DNA from: Sulfolobales archaeon | GTDB lineage: Archaea; Thermoproteota; Thermoprotei_A; Sulfolobales; AG1 | Length of the DNA stretch: 64,000 nucleotides | NCBI GenBank assembly: GCA_038881635.1 | Contig: JAVZPJ010000006.1 | Location: forward strand, 1-64,000 | Direction of reading: 5' to 3' | Shown here: piece after piece, positions 45,140 to 54,161 of the stretch | How the letters are laid out: every line of letters starts with the position of its first letter | How positions within the stretch are numbered: the first letter of the stretch is position 1 | Notes under the pieces: generated by a model | Database searches by the model: none | What the model was told of the DNA's origin: nothing | Seen by the model: the letters and a program-made list of their open reading frames with translations, nothing else | Made by a program: the position numbers and the translations under genes

Positions 45140-46465
45140 ATGAAGATTGAGAAGGCTTTCTTCTTTATAGAAGCACTTACCGGAGGTTTCTACGTCTCTA
45201 TAACTAGGACAATGTTTATACCGATGCTAGCCTACTACGGCTACCCTCTTGATCAAATATCTTATATTGTGATGGCCTCGGGAGTTCTAGGCATAGCTTT
45301 ATCCATGCTCATGTATAGATATCCTGAGATTATTTCGAAAAGTCCTAAGCTTCTTCTAGTTCTAACTCATTTTCTAGAGAGAGTTCTATGGTTTTCACTA
45401 CCATTCCTCCTAGACCAGCCTCTAATCCTCTCCATAGTCTATGGCATGGCTCAGAGTATAACAATTCCCGTAGGTGTTCTTCTAAACTACTCTATGCTAG
45501 TTTTATTCCCTGAAGAGAAGGATTTCACAGATCTCACTATTCTCAGAACTGCCGGAGGATCTGCATCTTCGGTTCTAGGTCTTATCATAGGAGTTTATGC
45601 GACAGCTTTCATAGAACCTCCCTCGGTATATGAATTCCTCTATTTCATAAGCTTTATGATAGGTATTCTAGGAACTCTCTCTATATCACCACTCAGAGTA
45701 GATTCGATCGTTAGTCTTTCTAGAACTTCTGCTAGTGAGATATCGAGAGAAGAAATAGAAATCAGCAAGATCAATACTTTCACAATGCTCTCTCTAATGA
45801 ATATAGGCGCCAACATACTAGGTATTGCATGGACTCCTCTTCTGAAGAATCTAGGAGCTCCACTCAGCATTCCAGTAGCCTTAGGTCTTGTAGGAAGTAT
45901 CGGAGGAGTTATAGGACCCTACCTATGGAAGGGTTTTAGAATGTATCTAGTAGCTATGATGATCAACGCTCTAACAGTTCTTCTCATACCTCTGACCACA
46001 CCTGTATATATTCATCTACTATACTCTTTCATCCTCTCCGCAACATTTGTAGGCGCGAACTTGATCGGTGTCAGCATATACTCTAGATACGTCAGATCTA
46101 TAGGTATCGTAAGAGCATCAACCTTTCTCACAGCTTCTACAGCTGTTGGAATGCTTATATCATCATTCGTAGGAGTACTAGTGAGAGGAGATATAACTCT
46201 AGCTCTTATAATAAGCTCTATAGCTAGATTCCTTGCAGTCTTAGTAGCAGTTCTAGCCATACCAGAGACAGCTCTGATACCTAGAGAGATTGCGGTGGGT
46301 TATGCTAGACTTGTCTACTCTACCACACTTCTAGGATACACATTCGCTGTAGAAACTTCGATAAGAACTCTGAAGATCACGCTACAGATAATAGGTATCG
46401 TAATCCTCATAGTACTTGTATTCCTTATATACAGGATTGGATTTATTCTCTATAAGGGTGTATAG
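45140..46465 (+). CDS. Major facilitator superfamily-like transporter
   Basis: This 441-residue membrane protein has about twelve hydrophobic helices with a short central charged loop (about 185-200). Its N-terminal segment (FFIEALTGGFYVSITRTMFIPML) is amphipathic, as in MFS proteins. It overlaps the following gene by 8 bases. Substrate not known. Some resemblance in layout to the gene at 16926-18095. Confidence 0.7.
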   Translation: MKIEKAFFFIEALTGGFYVSITRTMFIPMLAYYGYPLDQISYIVMASGVLGIALSMLMYRYPEIISKSPKLLLVLTHFLERVLWFSLPFLLDQPLILSIVYGMAQSITIPVGVLLNYSMLVLFPEEKDFTDLTILRTAGGSASSVLGLIIGVYATAFIEPPSVYEFLYFISFMIGILGTLSISPLRVDSIVSLSRTSASEISREEIEISKINTFTMLSLMNIGANILGIAWTPLLKNLGAPLSIPVALGLVGSIGGVIGPYLWKGFRMYLVAMMINALTVLLIPLTTPVYIHLLYSFILSATFVGANLIGVSIYSRYVRSIGIVRASTFLTASTAVGMLISSFVGVLVRGDITLALIISSIARFLAVLVAVLAIPETALIPREIAVGYARLVYSTTLLGYTFAVETSIRTLKITLQIIGIVILIVLVFLIYRIGFILYKGV

Positions 46466-47183
46466 TATTACAAGCCTCTCTATAATTGGTATAGATCTTG
46501 AGGCGATATCTAATACCAGCTCTGTCAGAGGTTTTCTTGAGAATCTCTCGATAGAAATACTCAGAGACCTTCTCATAATTCTACCTCAGATCATTGTATC
46601 AGTGATCATAGCTTTCATATTTATAGTTCTCACAAGACCTATTAATAGATTCGTAAGAGGAATACTTAAATGGAGTGGTGTAGAAGAAGCTTATAAGAAG
46701 ATCTCTCCAGAAACTCCAAGAATACCTCTCTCAGATCTCGCAATAGTAGTGGTAGACATAGGCTTATTCCTATTAGCTTCAACACTGATCCTTAGAATAT
46801 TCACTCAATATGATCCGACGCTTGTAAGCAGTATCATAGAAACTCTATGGAGATTCGGTAGCTTCATAATAGTAATGCTACTATTTCTAACAGGCTTAGA
46901 TCTTATCATAAGAATAACTAATTTCGAGAGAAAGACAGAGACTTTATTCTATCTACTAGCATTATTCCTAGGCATAGCTCTTATAATAGATCTAACAAAT
47001 CTATCTCCATCAATTAAAACAGCTGTATCTCAGGGTATTTCGGTGGGCATTGGAATCTCTATAAGCATTTTCATCATCTGGATCTTCTTTGGAGAATATA
47101 TTGAAAGATATCTATCTCTAAAAGAGAATAAGAGAAACTCCGAGGATAACTCACACTCGGAATCTCGTAGAGATCTGAGGTAG
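46458..47183 (+). CDS. Mechanosensitive-channel-like membrane protein without beta domain
   Basis: This protein of about 241 residues has roughly five hydrophobic helices (from about 38) and a charged C-terminal tail. Segments such as LPQIIVSVIIAFIFIVLTRPI and GVEEAYKKISPETPRIPLSDLAIVVVDI resemble the TM-helix repeats of MscS-like proteins. It lacks the beta domain seen in the next gene. GTG 46458 is chosen, overlapping the MFS stop by 8 bases; an earlier TTG at 46416 gives a longer overlap. It may form a pair with the next gene. Confidence 0.55.
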   Translation: MYSITSLSIIGIDLEAISNTSSVRGFLENLSIEILRDLLIILPQIIVSVIIAFIFIVLTRPINRFVRGILKWSGVEEAYKKISPETPRIPLSDLAIVVVDIGLFLLASTLILRIFTQYDPTLVSSIIETLWRFGSFIIVMLLFLTGLDLIIRITNFERKTETLFYLLALFLGIALIIDLTNLSPSIKTAVSQGISVGIGISISIFIIWIFFGEYIERYLSLKENKRNSEDNSHSESRRDLR

Positions 47184-47284
47184 TGAGTTATATCATTCTG
47201 AGATCTGGTTGAAGATCAAGATCTGCGAAGAGGTTTTCAAGTTAATAATATTCCATAAATTATATAGCTTGTGGAGAAAAAGAT

Positions 47285-48034
47285 ATGGATTTTAATGCCG
47301 GGTTTGTTCTGAACCTGATCTACGGGATCATAATAATAGTTGTGGTAGCAGTATTACTTATCATAGCAAACAGATACCTATTCAAGTTTCTGAGAATAAG
47401 ATTTAGAAAAAGCATTGTGTTATTCTTCGAGATGGTGATTGCTCTTCTTATAATATCATTTGCCGTGGGAAGTATAGCATCTTTATACGGCTTTCGAGAG
47501 GTTTTTATAGTTGTCTTCGGTCTCTTCATATTAGGAGTTCTAGCAATAATAATAGGATCTAGACATGTGCTAGAAGAATACATGAGCGGGGTTCTAGCAA
47601 TAGAGATCCATGATCTAAGGGTTGGAGACTATATAGAGGTGGATCATGTGAGAGGCTATATAGTAGCTCTTAATGAAACCTCGATAGTGGTAAGAGACAT
47701 GCATAGAGATCTTGTATACATACCATATACAAAGCTGCTTCACTCACCATTCAAAAGATTCAGAGTAGAGGAAGGACATGAGATCGTGATCCCGATCGTG
47801 ATACCCTACGTATCAGATCTTGCAGAGCTGAGAAACAGGATCATGGAGAGAGCACGAGAGCTAGGTATTGAGAATGTAAGGATCTCTATTGAGAGTCTGA
47901 GTGAGAAGAGTATAAGACTTATAATAAGAGGGATCATAAGAGACCTCAGGAGAGAAGAAGAGATAAGATACTCGATGCTAGATGAGATCTATAGCAGAGC
48001 ATTCCAGAAGATCAGAGAAAACAGATCTGTGTAG
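47285..48034 (+). CDS. MscS-family mechanosensitive channel
   Basis: This 249-residue protein has three hydrophobic helices, then GSRHVLEEYMSGVLAIEIHDLRVGDYIEVDHVRGYI, the pore-helix-to-beta-domain transition of MscS. The beta domain (VVRDMHRDLVYIPYTKLLHSPF) and C-terminal alpha/beta part follow. It would release solutes at hypo-osmotic shock. It starts 101 bases after the TM-only relative. Short (MscS is about 286 residues). Confidence 0.85.
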   Translation: MDFNAGFVLNLIYGIIIIVVVAVLLIIANRYLFKFLRIRFRKSIVLFFEMVIALLIISFAVGSIASLYGFREVFIVVFGLFILGVLAIIIGSRHVLEEYMSGVLAIEIHDLRVGDYIEVDHVRGYIVALNETSIVVRDMHRDLVYIPYTKLLHSPFKRFRVEEGHEIVIPIVIPYVSDLAELRNRIMERARELGIENVRISIESLSEKSIRLIIRGIIRDLRREEEIRYSMLDEIYSRAFQKIRENRSV

Positions 48035-48135
48035 AATCTCTAGATAATACACGAATCGATCTCGCATCATCTCAGATGAAAGAATAAAGCTTCTAATCCT
48101 ATAGCAAGGTTAAGCTCCTTCAACAGAAAGCTATC

Positions 48136-48266
48136 ACTATTTCTCGGTAGATGGCTGGGAGGCTGGATATAAAAAGCATGAAAAACTATGAACAGCCATC
48201 TACCTCTCAACGGCTTTCTTCCTCCCCTGCCCCGCCTGCGGGAGCTCGTCTCCAGCAGTAGTTGGC
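48136..48266 (+). repeat. Repeat R1 copy A with invertible-looking 12-bp arms
   Basis: This unit has left arm GGTAGATGGCTG (48146-48157), a 35-base loop (48158-48192) and right arm CAGCCATCTACC (48193-48204), perfect inverted repeats. A GC-rich flank with CTGCGGGAG/CTCCAGCAG (one mismatch) follows. The loop contains TATA-like GATATAAAAAG on the plus strand. Copy B is at 56050-56180, reversed in its flanks but with the loop in the same plus-strand direction. It lies 107 bases before a glycosyltransferase gene. Confidence 0.75.
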
Positions 48267-48372
48267 GATATCTAAACAAGGATGTGGTCTATGTTGAAAT
48301 CACGAGAAAACATAATAATGCTATAAATTAAAATCCCATGAAATATAACACTTATTACTTGGGTATGTTGTC

Positions 48373-49179
48373 TTGATCAAAGTACTCACATTGTACTTTA
48401 CTAGGGATAAACTAACATTTAACCCAAGAAGTCTTGAAAGCGTAGTAAATCAAATTAATGTATCACAAGACATCTACGTAATTTCAGCTGAGCCTATTGA
48501 TCTTTGGAATTATGGTTTCCACATATCAAACGTTGTCATTCCAACGAAATCAACATGGCCTGTCCCCATTAAAGTAGGATATTCATTTAACGCAGCTTTA
48601 GTTAAGATTAACAAGGAAATAGATCGTTATGATTATGTATTCAAAGTTGATGGTGATGTTATCTTACCCAAGGATTATCTAATTAACCTCGCATCTCGTA
48701 AGCCTCATGTTGCTGGTATAGGACCTGCTTTGTTAATCTCTACTGCTTTCTTCAAGAAATTATTGAAAAACAAGTATCCTGTAACGTACTGTGATGACGG
48801 CTTCATATTTGCACTAGCGATCTCAAAAGGTATGTGGCCGTTACATTATACTGGTAGAGGTGATGTCATAATACCTCCAATTATAACACTCAAGGATAGA
48901 GAGTATATTTACGGAGTAGAGTACTATAGATGGGGTTTACCTCTTATATTATTAGTAATACTTCCCATTACGAGAATATACCTTAAAATAACTAAGAAAA
49001 TGAAGGAGTATCAACGTAAAGACTTAAGAGCATACTTATACAATATAGTAGGCTACGTTCACGCACTTATTCACAATGTAAAGAAGTATGAATTTAGCCG
49101 GGAGTATGGGAGAATGAGAATTATACACTTGTACCATAAATTCCGGGCAACTAAGACTGTTGATTTCCATGGGGATTAA
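48373..49179 (+). CDS. GT2-like glycosyltransferase
   Basis: This 268-residue GT-A type protein has VDGDVILPKDYL as the DxD metal motif and an acceptor-side YCDDGFIFALAISKG. No membrane anchor is obvious except a hydrophobic stretch near 195-215. Codon use (CGT, TTA, AAC) is unlike neighbours, which use AGA and TCT heavily. It overlaps the convergent gene by 4 bases. TTG start. Probably acquired; likely makes cell-surface glycan. Confidence 0.75.
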   Translation: MIKVLTLYFTRDKLTFNPRSLESVVNQINVSQDIYVISAEPIDLWNYGFHISNVVIPTKSTWPVPIKVGYSFNAALVKINKEIDRYDYVFKVDGDVILPKDYLINLASRKPHVAGIGPALLISTAFFKKLLKNKYPVTYCDDGFIFALAISKGMWPLHYTGRGDVIIPPIITLKDREYIYGVEYYRWGLPLILLVILPITRIYLKITKKMKEYQRKDLRAYLYNIVGYVHALIHNVKKYEFSREYGRMRIIHLYHKFRATKTVDFHGD

Positions 49180-50486
49180 TTTTTAAGCCTGCGAAGTAAG
49201 ATATCTATTCCAACGTTCTTTCTCATGGCTTTATCTGGTATTACTAGATACAACAACAAGTCCTTGAGCGTAAAAGAGCCTCCGCTCCAAGTGGAGTAAT
49301 CAAGCCGCAGATAGTCTAAATAATTAATATCGGCTCTTGGAATAAACTTATCAAACCATTCTTCGATTTTCTTTCTAAAATAATGATCCTTCATGATACC
49401 ATGTAAAGTTCCAAGCACTGCATATATAGCTACGCGCGGATTTGGTTTTACACTTGTAGAAAGGTTGATCAAGAGTTCGTTCTTCACGAGTCTTCTTTTT
49501 ATCAATTGTTTAAAGTTCAAAGCATTTACTATTGAGTAAGGGATGCTGTAAATAAACGATAGAAATTCGTGTAAAGCTTTACGGCTACCCGTGAGGGGAT
49601 TGAGCAGGATGTTATTTCTGAACACGTAATATAGTCTAACACTATTCACTTTCTGCTGAGTTGCAACGTAATGTATTCCCCCGGTCTTTGTTAAAACTAC
49701 GCTGAAATATCCTCTCTTCGCGTTTTCTAGCCCACATGAGATATCATCCCCACCGATGTAGAAGTAAGGATAGATGGGAGCTGAGTTTGGATTATATAAA
49801 GTAAAAGAAGCTGGAACATGCGATGATAGTAAGAACTCGGGTAAATTTTCTTTTTTAAGAATTATACTATTGAACTCCTCTCGTGACATTACAGGTAATA
49901 TCATGAATGATTGATTAAGAACGTTCACGTAGTTTATGTTGGGTGCTAATAGTTTAGAACGTTCAGCCTCTTCACGTACGAAGTTCATGATTTCATCTAG
50001 ATCTTGCGCGTGCTTAAGGCTCGGATTTTCCAAGAGGACATCCCTGTCTCCTACTATATGCATTGTTGTTATTGCATGGTACTTGATTTTTAGTGAGTTA
50101 AATTTCTCAGCTGTATCTATCATCTCCTTGACTATGTTTGGATAGAGAATAATGAAATCATTATCAATATTTAATATGTATTTAGCACCTCTTTTCTTTT
50201 CTAAGAGAAAACCATAAGTTATCGCAAAGCTATTTCCCAGGTCCTTATCAAATCTTTTGCTCTCGAAATTTACAGACATTTCCTTCGATAATCTTGACCC
50301 GAGGTTGACCAGTTTCTCGTATGATCCATCAAAAGACGCATTATCTATAAGTAATACCCGGCCATCTATGAAATCACCGAGTCTAGCCAATGTCTTAAAA
50401 GCACTATATAAGCTGAGCATTGATATAGGTAAATAGTTATTTGAATTAAAGTTCTGAGTAACAATACTTACTTTTATCTTACTCAT
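49176..50486 (-). CDS. GT2-family glycosyltransferase, long form
   Basis: This 436-residue protein starts MSKIKVSIVTQNFNSNNYLPISM, the GT2 N-terminus. LLIDNASFDGSYEKL and NIDNDFIILYP supply nucleotide and metal binding. A GGDDISCGLENAKRGYF segment resembles rhamnosyl-transferase-like acceptor sites, and a helical C-terminal extension follows. Codons again differ from the host bias. Together with the convergent gene it forms a two-gene glycan cassette, flanked by R1 on the left and transposon debris on the right. Confidence 0.82.
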   Translation of the reverse strand: MSKIKVSIVTQNFNSNNYLPISMLSLYSAFKTLARLGDFIDGRVLLIDNASFDGSYEKLVNLGSRLSKEMSVNFESKRFDKDLGNSFAITYGFLLEKKRGAKYILNIDNDFIILYPNIVKEMIDTAEKFNSLKIKYHAITTMHIVGDRDVLLENPSLKHAQDLDEIMNFVREEAERSKLLAPNINYVNVLNQSFMILPVMSREEFNSIILKKENLPEFLLSSHVPASFTLYNPNSAPIYPYFYIGGDDISCGLENAKRGYFSVVLTKTGGIHYVATQQKVNSVRLYYVFRNNILLNPLTGSRKALHEFLSFIYSIPYSIVNALNFKQLIKRRLVKNELLINLSTSVKPNPRVAIYAVLGTLHGIMKDHYFRKKIEEWFDKFIPRADINYLDYLRLDYSTWSGGSFTLKDLLLYLVIPDKAMRKNVGIDILLRRLKN

Positions 50487-50620
50487 CTCAGACCTCCTCC
50501 CGCCCTAGAGTGCGAGGTTCTGAGACGGTTTAGAGCTACATTCCCGGCTCTCACCGGATTTAGCTCTGCGCCCGGTCTCAGGCACATTAACCCTACCCCG
50601 TGTAGAGCGGGGCTCGGGGG
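50487..50620 (-). ncRNA. GC-rich nested hairpin and possible TnpB 3' end
   Basis: CTGAGAC (50520-50526) pairs with GTCTCAG (50575-50581), inside which AGAGCTA (50532-50538) pairs with TAGCTCT (50561-50567) and CCGG pairs with CCGG (50544-50547 and 50554-50557). A second hairpin CCCCG/CGGGG is at 50596-50612. The block is far richer in GC than the surroundings, as for structured RNA in hyperthermophiles. The minus-strand frame reads like a TnpB tail (GAELNPVRAGNVALN), so a guide-RNA remnant is possible; orientation is inferred. Confidence 0.45.
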
Positions 50621-50824
50621 TATGATTCTTATCTTGAGCAGTATGACCATCTCCAGAATAATGCTAAAGATTACAGAGCTTATAAAACCTCACCACACCA
50701 TCCCAAGGTTGAGTACTACGAGCCTGTTGAATATCTTATCATAATGTTCTGCAAGAAGGGTGGCACAGCACTTAGATATGATAGAATACACGAAGTTTAC
50801 AATTCTGAAAGCCTCGCCCTTTAG
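50621..50824 (+). pseudogene. Unnamed coding remnant next to hairpin
   Basis: An open frame with no usual start begins YDSYLEQYDHLQNNAKDYRA and includes HHPKVEYYEPVEYLIIMFC; it ends at a stop at 50822. It reads like a broken protein gene. No homologue is recognised. It lies in the debris between the glycosyltransferase genes and repeat R2. Confidence 0.3.
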
Positions 50825-50920
50825 AGTTGTATTCTCTTTTCTCGATTCTCACCTTCGCAACTATTGCCGCATGAAGCTCTTTGACAACCACTGTATCCCC
50901 TGGCCTGTGAAGACCTGCGT

Positions 50921-51143
50921 AGACTGTGTCTTCTGTAGAAGTTTTTAAGCTGTTTTAGCTGCTATAGGTTCCTGAAGATATGTATCTCGAGGTAGGCTCC
51001 GTGATGCCTGCTGATATAGCTCTCGATGATCCTGCGAATGGTGAGCAGGTGCTGAGGGAGAAGCCCGTGCTGATAATACCCAAGATAATCTAAAACACTT
51101 GAACGAATTCAAGTATGCTACGCGGGTAGCCACCTTTTCATCA
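50921..51143 (+). repeat. Repeat R2 copy A
   Basis: Bases 50921-51098 are identical, on the opposite strand, to 56410-56233 (178 bases by eye). The next 44 bases are about 70 percent identical to copy B, differing mostly by transitions, and similarity fades by about 51143. A 37-codon plus-strand frame (50980-51093, starting MYLEVGSVMPADIALDD) and an opposite frame both stay open in it. Which, if any, is real is unknown. Confidence 0.85.
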
Positions 51144-51253
51144 GACACGTAAGATATGGTGAGAGAAGTAGTATCAGGGTCTTCGGAGTTATGAGATCCG
51201 TTGCAAGCCTCTGTCTAAGCTAGGTTCCTAGTAATGGTTGAAGAGATCTTTGT

Positions 51254-52603
51254 CTAGGCAGTGTTCTCTCTTCTCTTCATATAAAGATATAGAATGATTC
51301 CAATAAAAGCCCATATTCCTATGACTCCTACTGCACTGTATTTTTCTATGAGGTTGAATGCTAATGCCATGATCATTATAGGTGTTCCTATGAGTACTGT
51401 TACTGGTACATCTCTGATTCGTGGTGTTGAGAAGCCTCCGTAAAGTACTCCTCTTCTGGAGAGCACTCCCAGTGATATTGCTACTATGAGATAGTTGATT
51501 AGAGACCCTATCGCGTATATCTCTAGTATTAGAGAGATCTCTCCAGGTATTATTAGAACTAATGAGATTAGGTATGCTATTACCAGGGATATGTATGGGG
51601 TTCTAAATTTAGGATGTACTCTACCAAAGATCTGGTGGGTCATTCTATCTTGAGATAGAATATAGAGGAGTCTTGAGAATGCTACATAACCTGTCAGAGC
51701 AGCCATGAGCATTATAAGGATTATATTAACCGCTATTAGAGGAGCTATTAAGAGCGATATATAAGGTGTTCTCTCCGCGATCATGAAGATTGCTAGTGCA
51801 GGATTCTCTTGAAGAGATCTATGTGGTATCATGTTCATGAGAAGTATTGAAAGCGATAGACTGTAAAAGGCTCCGATCATTATCACCAGTATTGTGGCTC
51901 TAGGTATCTGGATCAAAGGTTTTCGAGCTTCACCAGCTAGCTGACCTATAGAATCTAATCCTGTGAATCCTCTCGATGCCAGAGCTAGAGATAAGAGTAG
52001 ATCTGGTGGTTGAATTCCCTTCCACATGAATTGAGGAGCCTCGTAAAAGCTCTGATGGAGGAGCATATAGAATATGTTATAGAGAGATAGAAATCCTACG
52101 AGGATAATATCTAGGATAGCTATCGACATAGCCACTCTAGCAGATTCTCTGATCCCTATTAGAGTTAAGATGAATAGCACTGTTGAGAGGATTAATGCAA
52201 CAATGTTCTCGGGTATCTGAGTCATCGCACCATGTATATGATAAAGTTCTAACATGCTTCTCAGATATGTAGCCGCATCAAGAGTTCCATAGCTTATCAT
52301 TATAATCTGGTCTAGTGAGAGCAGCCATACTGATATGAGAGCTATTAGAGATCCTAGAGAGTATCTCACATATATATAGGATCCTCCTACCTCGGGAAAA
52401 TGAGATCCCATCTCACCATATATGAGTGCTATGAGAATCATGAGAATCACAGCGTACAAGGCTATAAAGAGAAAACTTCCTCCAGCATATAATGCTATGA
52501 ATCCTATCATGAGATAGTATGTAGACTGAGAATCGCTGTGCACTAGGGAGTATATATCGAATGTATTAAGATCTCTTTTAAGCCAGTCTCTTCTAAGCTT
52601 CAT
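51254..52603 (-). CDS. APC-family amino acid permease
   Basis: This 449-residue membrane protein has about twelve hydrophobic helices. The first helix breaks (ALYAGGSFLFIALYAVILM) and YGEMGSHFPEVGGSYIYVRYSLG match APC amino acid/polyamine permeases. It lies after a TrkA-like gene, whose stop overlaps an alternative earlier TTG start at 52621; ATG 52603 just after that stop is preferred. The TrkA-like protein may gate or regulate it. Substrate is unknown. Confidence 0.85.
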   Translation of the reverse strand: MKLRRDWLKRDLNTFDIYSLVHSDSQSTYYLMIGFIALYAGGSFLFIALYAVILMILIALIYGEMGSHFPEVGGSYIYVRYSLGSLIALISVWLLSLDQIIMISYGTLDAATYLRSMLELYHIHGAMTQIPENIVALILSTVLFILTLIGIRESARVAMSIAILDIILVGFLSLYNIFYMLLHQSFYEAPQFMWKGIQPPDLLLSLALASRGFTGLDSIGQLAGEARKPLIQIPRATILVIMIGAFYSLSLSILLMNMIPHRSLQENPALAIFMIAERTPYISLLIAPLIAVNIILIMLMAALTGYVAFSRLLYILSQDRMTHQIFGRVHPKFRTPYISLVIAYLISLVLIIPGEISLILEIYAIGSLINYLIVAISLGVLSRRGVLYGGFSTPRIRDVPVTVLIGTPIMIMALAFNLIEKYSAVGVIGIWAFIGIILYLYMKRRENTA

Positions 52604-52604
52604 T

Positions 52605-53294
52605 TCACTTAACCAGTTCAAAAAGATTATCTAGAGGACCTATAACAACTATGTAATCTCCTTCCTGAATAACCTCATCAGGAGCGTTATGAAGATCCTC
52701 AGAACCTCTTATGATCATAACACTAACATTATACTTCTCCTCGATCTCTCTAATAGTGCTTCCAAGAATCTTCATATCTCCTGTTACAAAGCTTTCCAGC
52801 ATTGAGACTCTTCCTCTGATCGGTGTGATCCTATAGAATTTAAGAGAAAGAGTTCTCTGAATCCTTCCAAGAATGCAGCCTGGAACGTTAATCACGCTAA
52901 AACCCTCAGCCTCAGCCTCGGAAATCTTCTCACTACTCTTGAGAGCTACAATGATCACGGGAATACCCTGTTCCTTCATATACCTCGCAACCTTGATATT
53001 AAGATCCTCGTTAGGAGAAATGAGTATAGATGCTTCTACATAGTTGAACTCTACATCTCTTAAAACCTCTGATAAGATGCTCTCATCAATACTATTCATA
53101 TCTGGCACAAGCCTGATGTAAACAGGTTTTCTCACGAAGAGCTCTCCCCGCTCCTCAACTGTTATCACGTGAACACTATAACCATTCTCCACAAGCACGT
53201 CTACAAGCATTAGAGAGGTGTCATCCATGCTGTCGAGAACTATAGCTTCTCTTCTCAAATCTATCAGCCTACCACTCAGTCTCGATTCTACCAA
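52605..53294 (-). CDS. TrkA/RCK-like nucleotide-binding protein
   Basis: This 229-residue protein has a degenerate N-terminal RCK_N-type domain and a C-terminal RCK_C-type domain (about 155-229: SMLESFVTGDMKILGSTIREIEEKYNVSVMIIRG, IQEGDYIVVIGP). It is encoded just before an APC permease. The TrkA_C domain is known to regulate permeases; a permease-specific regulator is inferred. The classic glycine-rich NAD motif is not seen, so ligand binding is uncertain. Confidence 0.78.
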   Translation of the reverse strand: MVESRLSGRLIDLRREAIVLDSMDDTSLMLVDVLVENGYSVHVITVEERGELFVRKPVYIRLVPDMNSIDESILSEVLRDVEFNYVEASILISPNEDLNIKVARYMKEQGIPVIIVALKSSEKISEAEAEGFSVINVPGCILGRIQRTLSLKFYRITPIRGRVSMLESFVTGDMKILGSTIREIEEKYNVSVMIIRGSEDLHNAPDEVIQEGDYIVVIGPLDNLFELVK

Positions 53295-53370
53295 TAAAAT
53301 GAATTTAAGAGTTCAGATATTTATTTATCTACCTCGCATCATAGAACAAACATTGTTTCAAACACATTAG

Positions 53371-53447
53371 TGGTGGGGCCGCGGGGATTTGAACCCCGGA
53401 CCACGAGGGCCCAAGCCTCGCATCCTACCAAGCTAGACTACGGCCCC
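53371..53447 (-). tRNA. tRNA-Pro (UGG)
   Basis: Acceptor GGGGCCG pairs with CGGCCCC. The D arm, anticodon loop CTTGGGC (anticodon TGG) and GTTCAAATC T-loop are all present. The 3' CCA is encoded. No intron. Confidence 0.95.
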
Positions 53448-53549
53448 ACCGCATGATATTTTAATGGTAGGGGAGTCTTAAATATTTCGAGAGAAGATCT
53501 TGATTATAGGATAGATAGAATCTCGCCAGAGGATCTTGAGATCCTCATT

Positions 53550-54161
53550 CTAAGATGAAGAAGATCTCTTCTTCATATACTCATCGATTACTTCTTTCAA
53601 AGCTCTTCCTCTATGGCTGATCCATATCTTAATATCTTCACCTAGTTCTGCGAATGTTTTATCATAATTCTCTGGAATGAATATAGGGTCGAAGCCAAAG
53701 CCTTTAAATCCTCTGATCTCTCTACTGATTCTTCCACGTACTATGCCTGTTGCCAGTCTCAGATTCTTTTCTCCTTTGAATCTATATGCTATCACAGCTT
53801 TGAAATAGGCTTCTCTATTGTTCTTCTCCTCTAATAGTTTCAGCACTCCTTCTAATCCTATGGTTTTGTATACGTAGCTTGAGAAAGGTCCTGGAAAGCC
53901 TTTGAGAGACTCTATGAAAAGCCCTGAATCTTCTCTCATAATAATATCCCACTTCTCAGCTTCTCTTATCTGATCTAATGCGTTTTCAAGTGTGTAGAGT
54001 GCTATCTTCTCTAACTCTTCTTCTTGTATCTCTATCTTTCTAATGCTATCCGGCATTCCATCTACTATGAATTCTACTCCTGGGTATAGTCTTTCTAGGA
54101 GGAGTCTTGTCTCAAGAATCTTGTTAGTGTTATTGGTCAGATTAAGTATTCTAATGATCAA
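53550..54161 (-). CDS. XTP/dITP diphosphatase (Ham1/RdgB family)
   Basis: This 203-residue housecleaning enzyme hydrolyses ITP, XTP and related noncanonical nucleotides. Motifs are REDSGLFIESLKGFPGPFSSYV, GFKGFGFDPIF and SHRGRA. The N-terminal motif is atypical (LNLTNNTNK rather than FxTxNxxK) but still has the conserved TNK. It overlaps the PLD-like gene by 4 bases (ATGA). Confidence 0.88.
   Translation of the reverse strand: MIIRILNLTNNTNKILETRLLLERLYPGVEFIVDGMPDSIRKIEIQEEELEKIALYTLENALDQIREAEKWDIIMREDSGLFIESLKGFPGPFSSYVYKTIGLEGVLKLLEEKNNREAYFKAVIAYRFKGEKNLRLATGIVRGRISREIRGFKGFGFDPIFIPENYDKTFAELGEDIKIWISHRGRALKEVIDEYMKKRSSSS

Noticed and set aside
50945-51148. Minus-strand ORF and its twin at 56198-56386 as a protein family
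   Set aside because: The shared part falls in the identical repeat; in the diverged part substitutions show no codon-position bias. It looks like a chance open frame in both copies.
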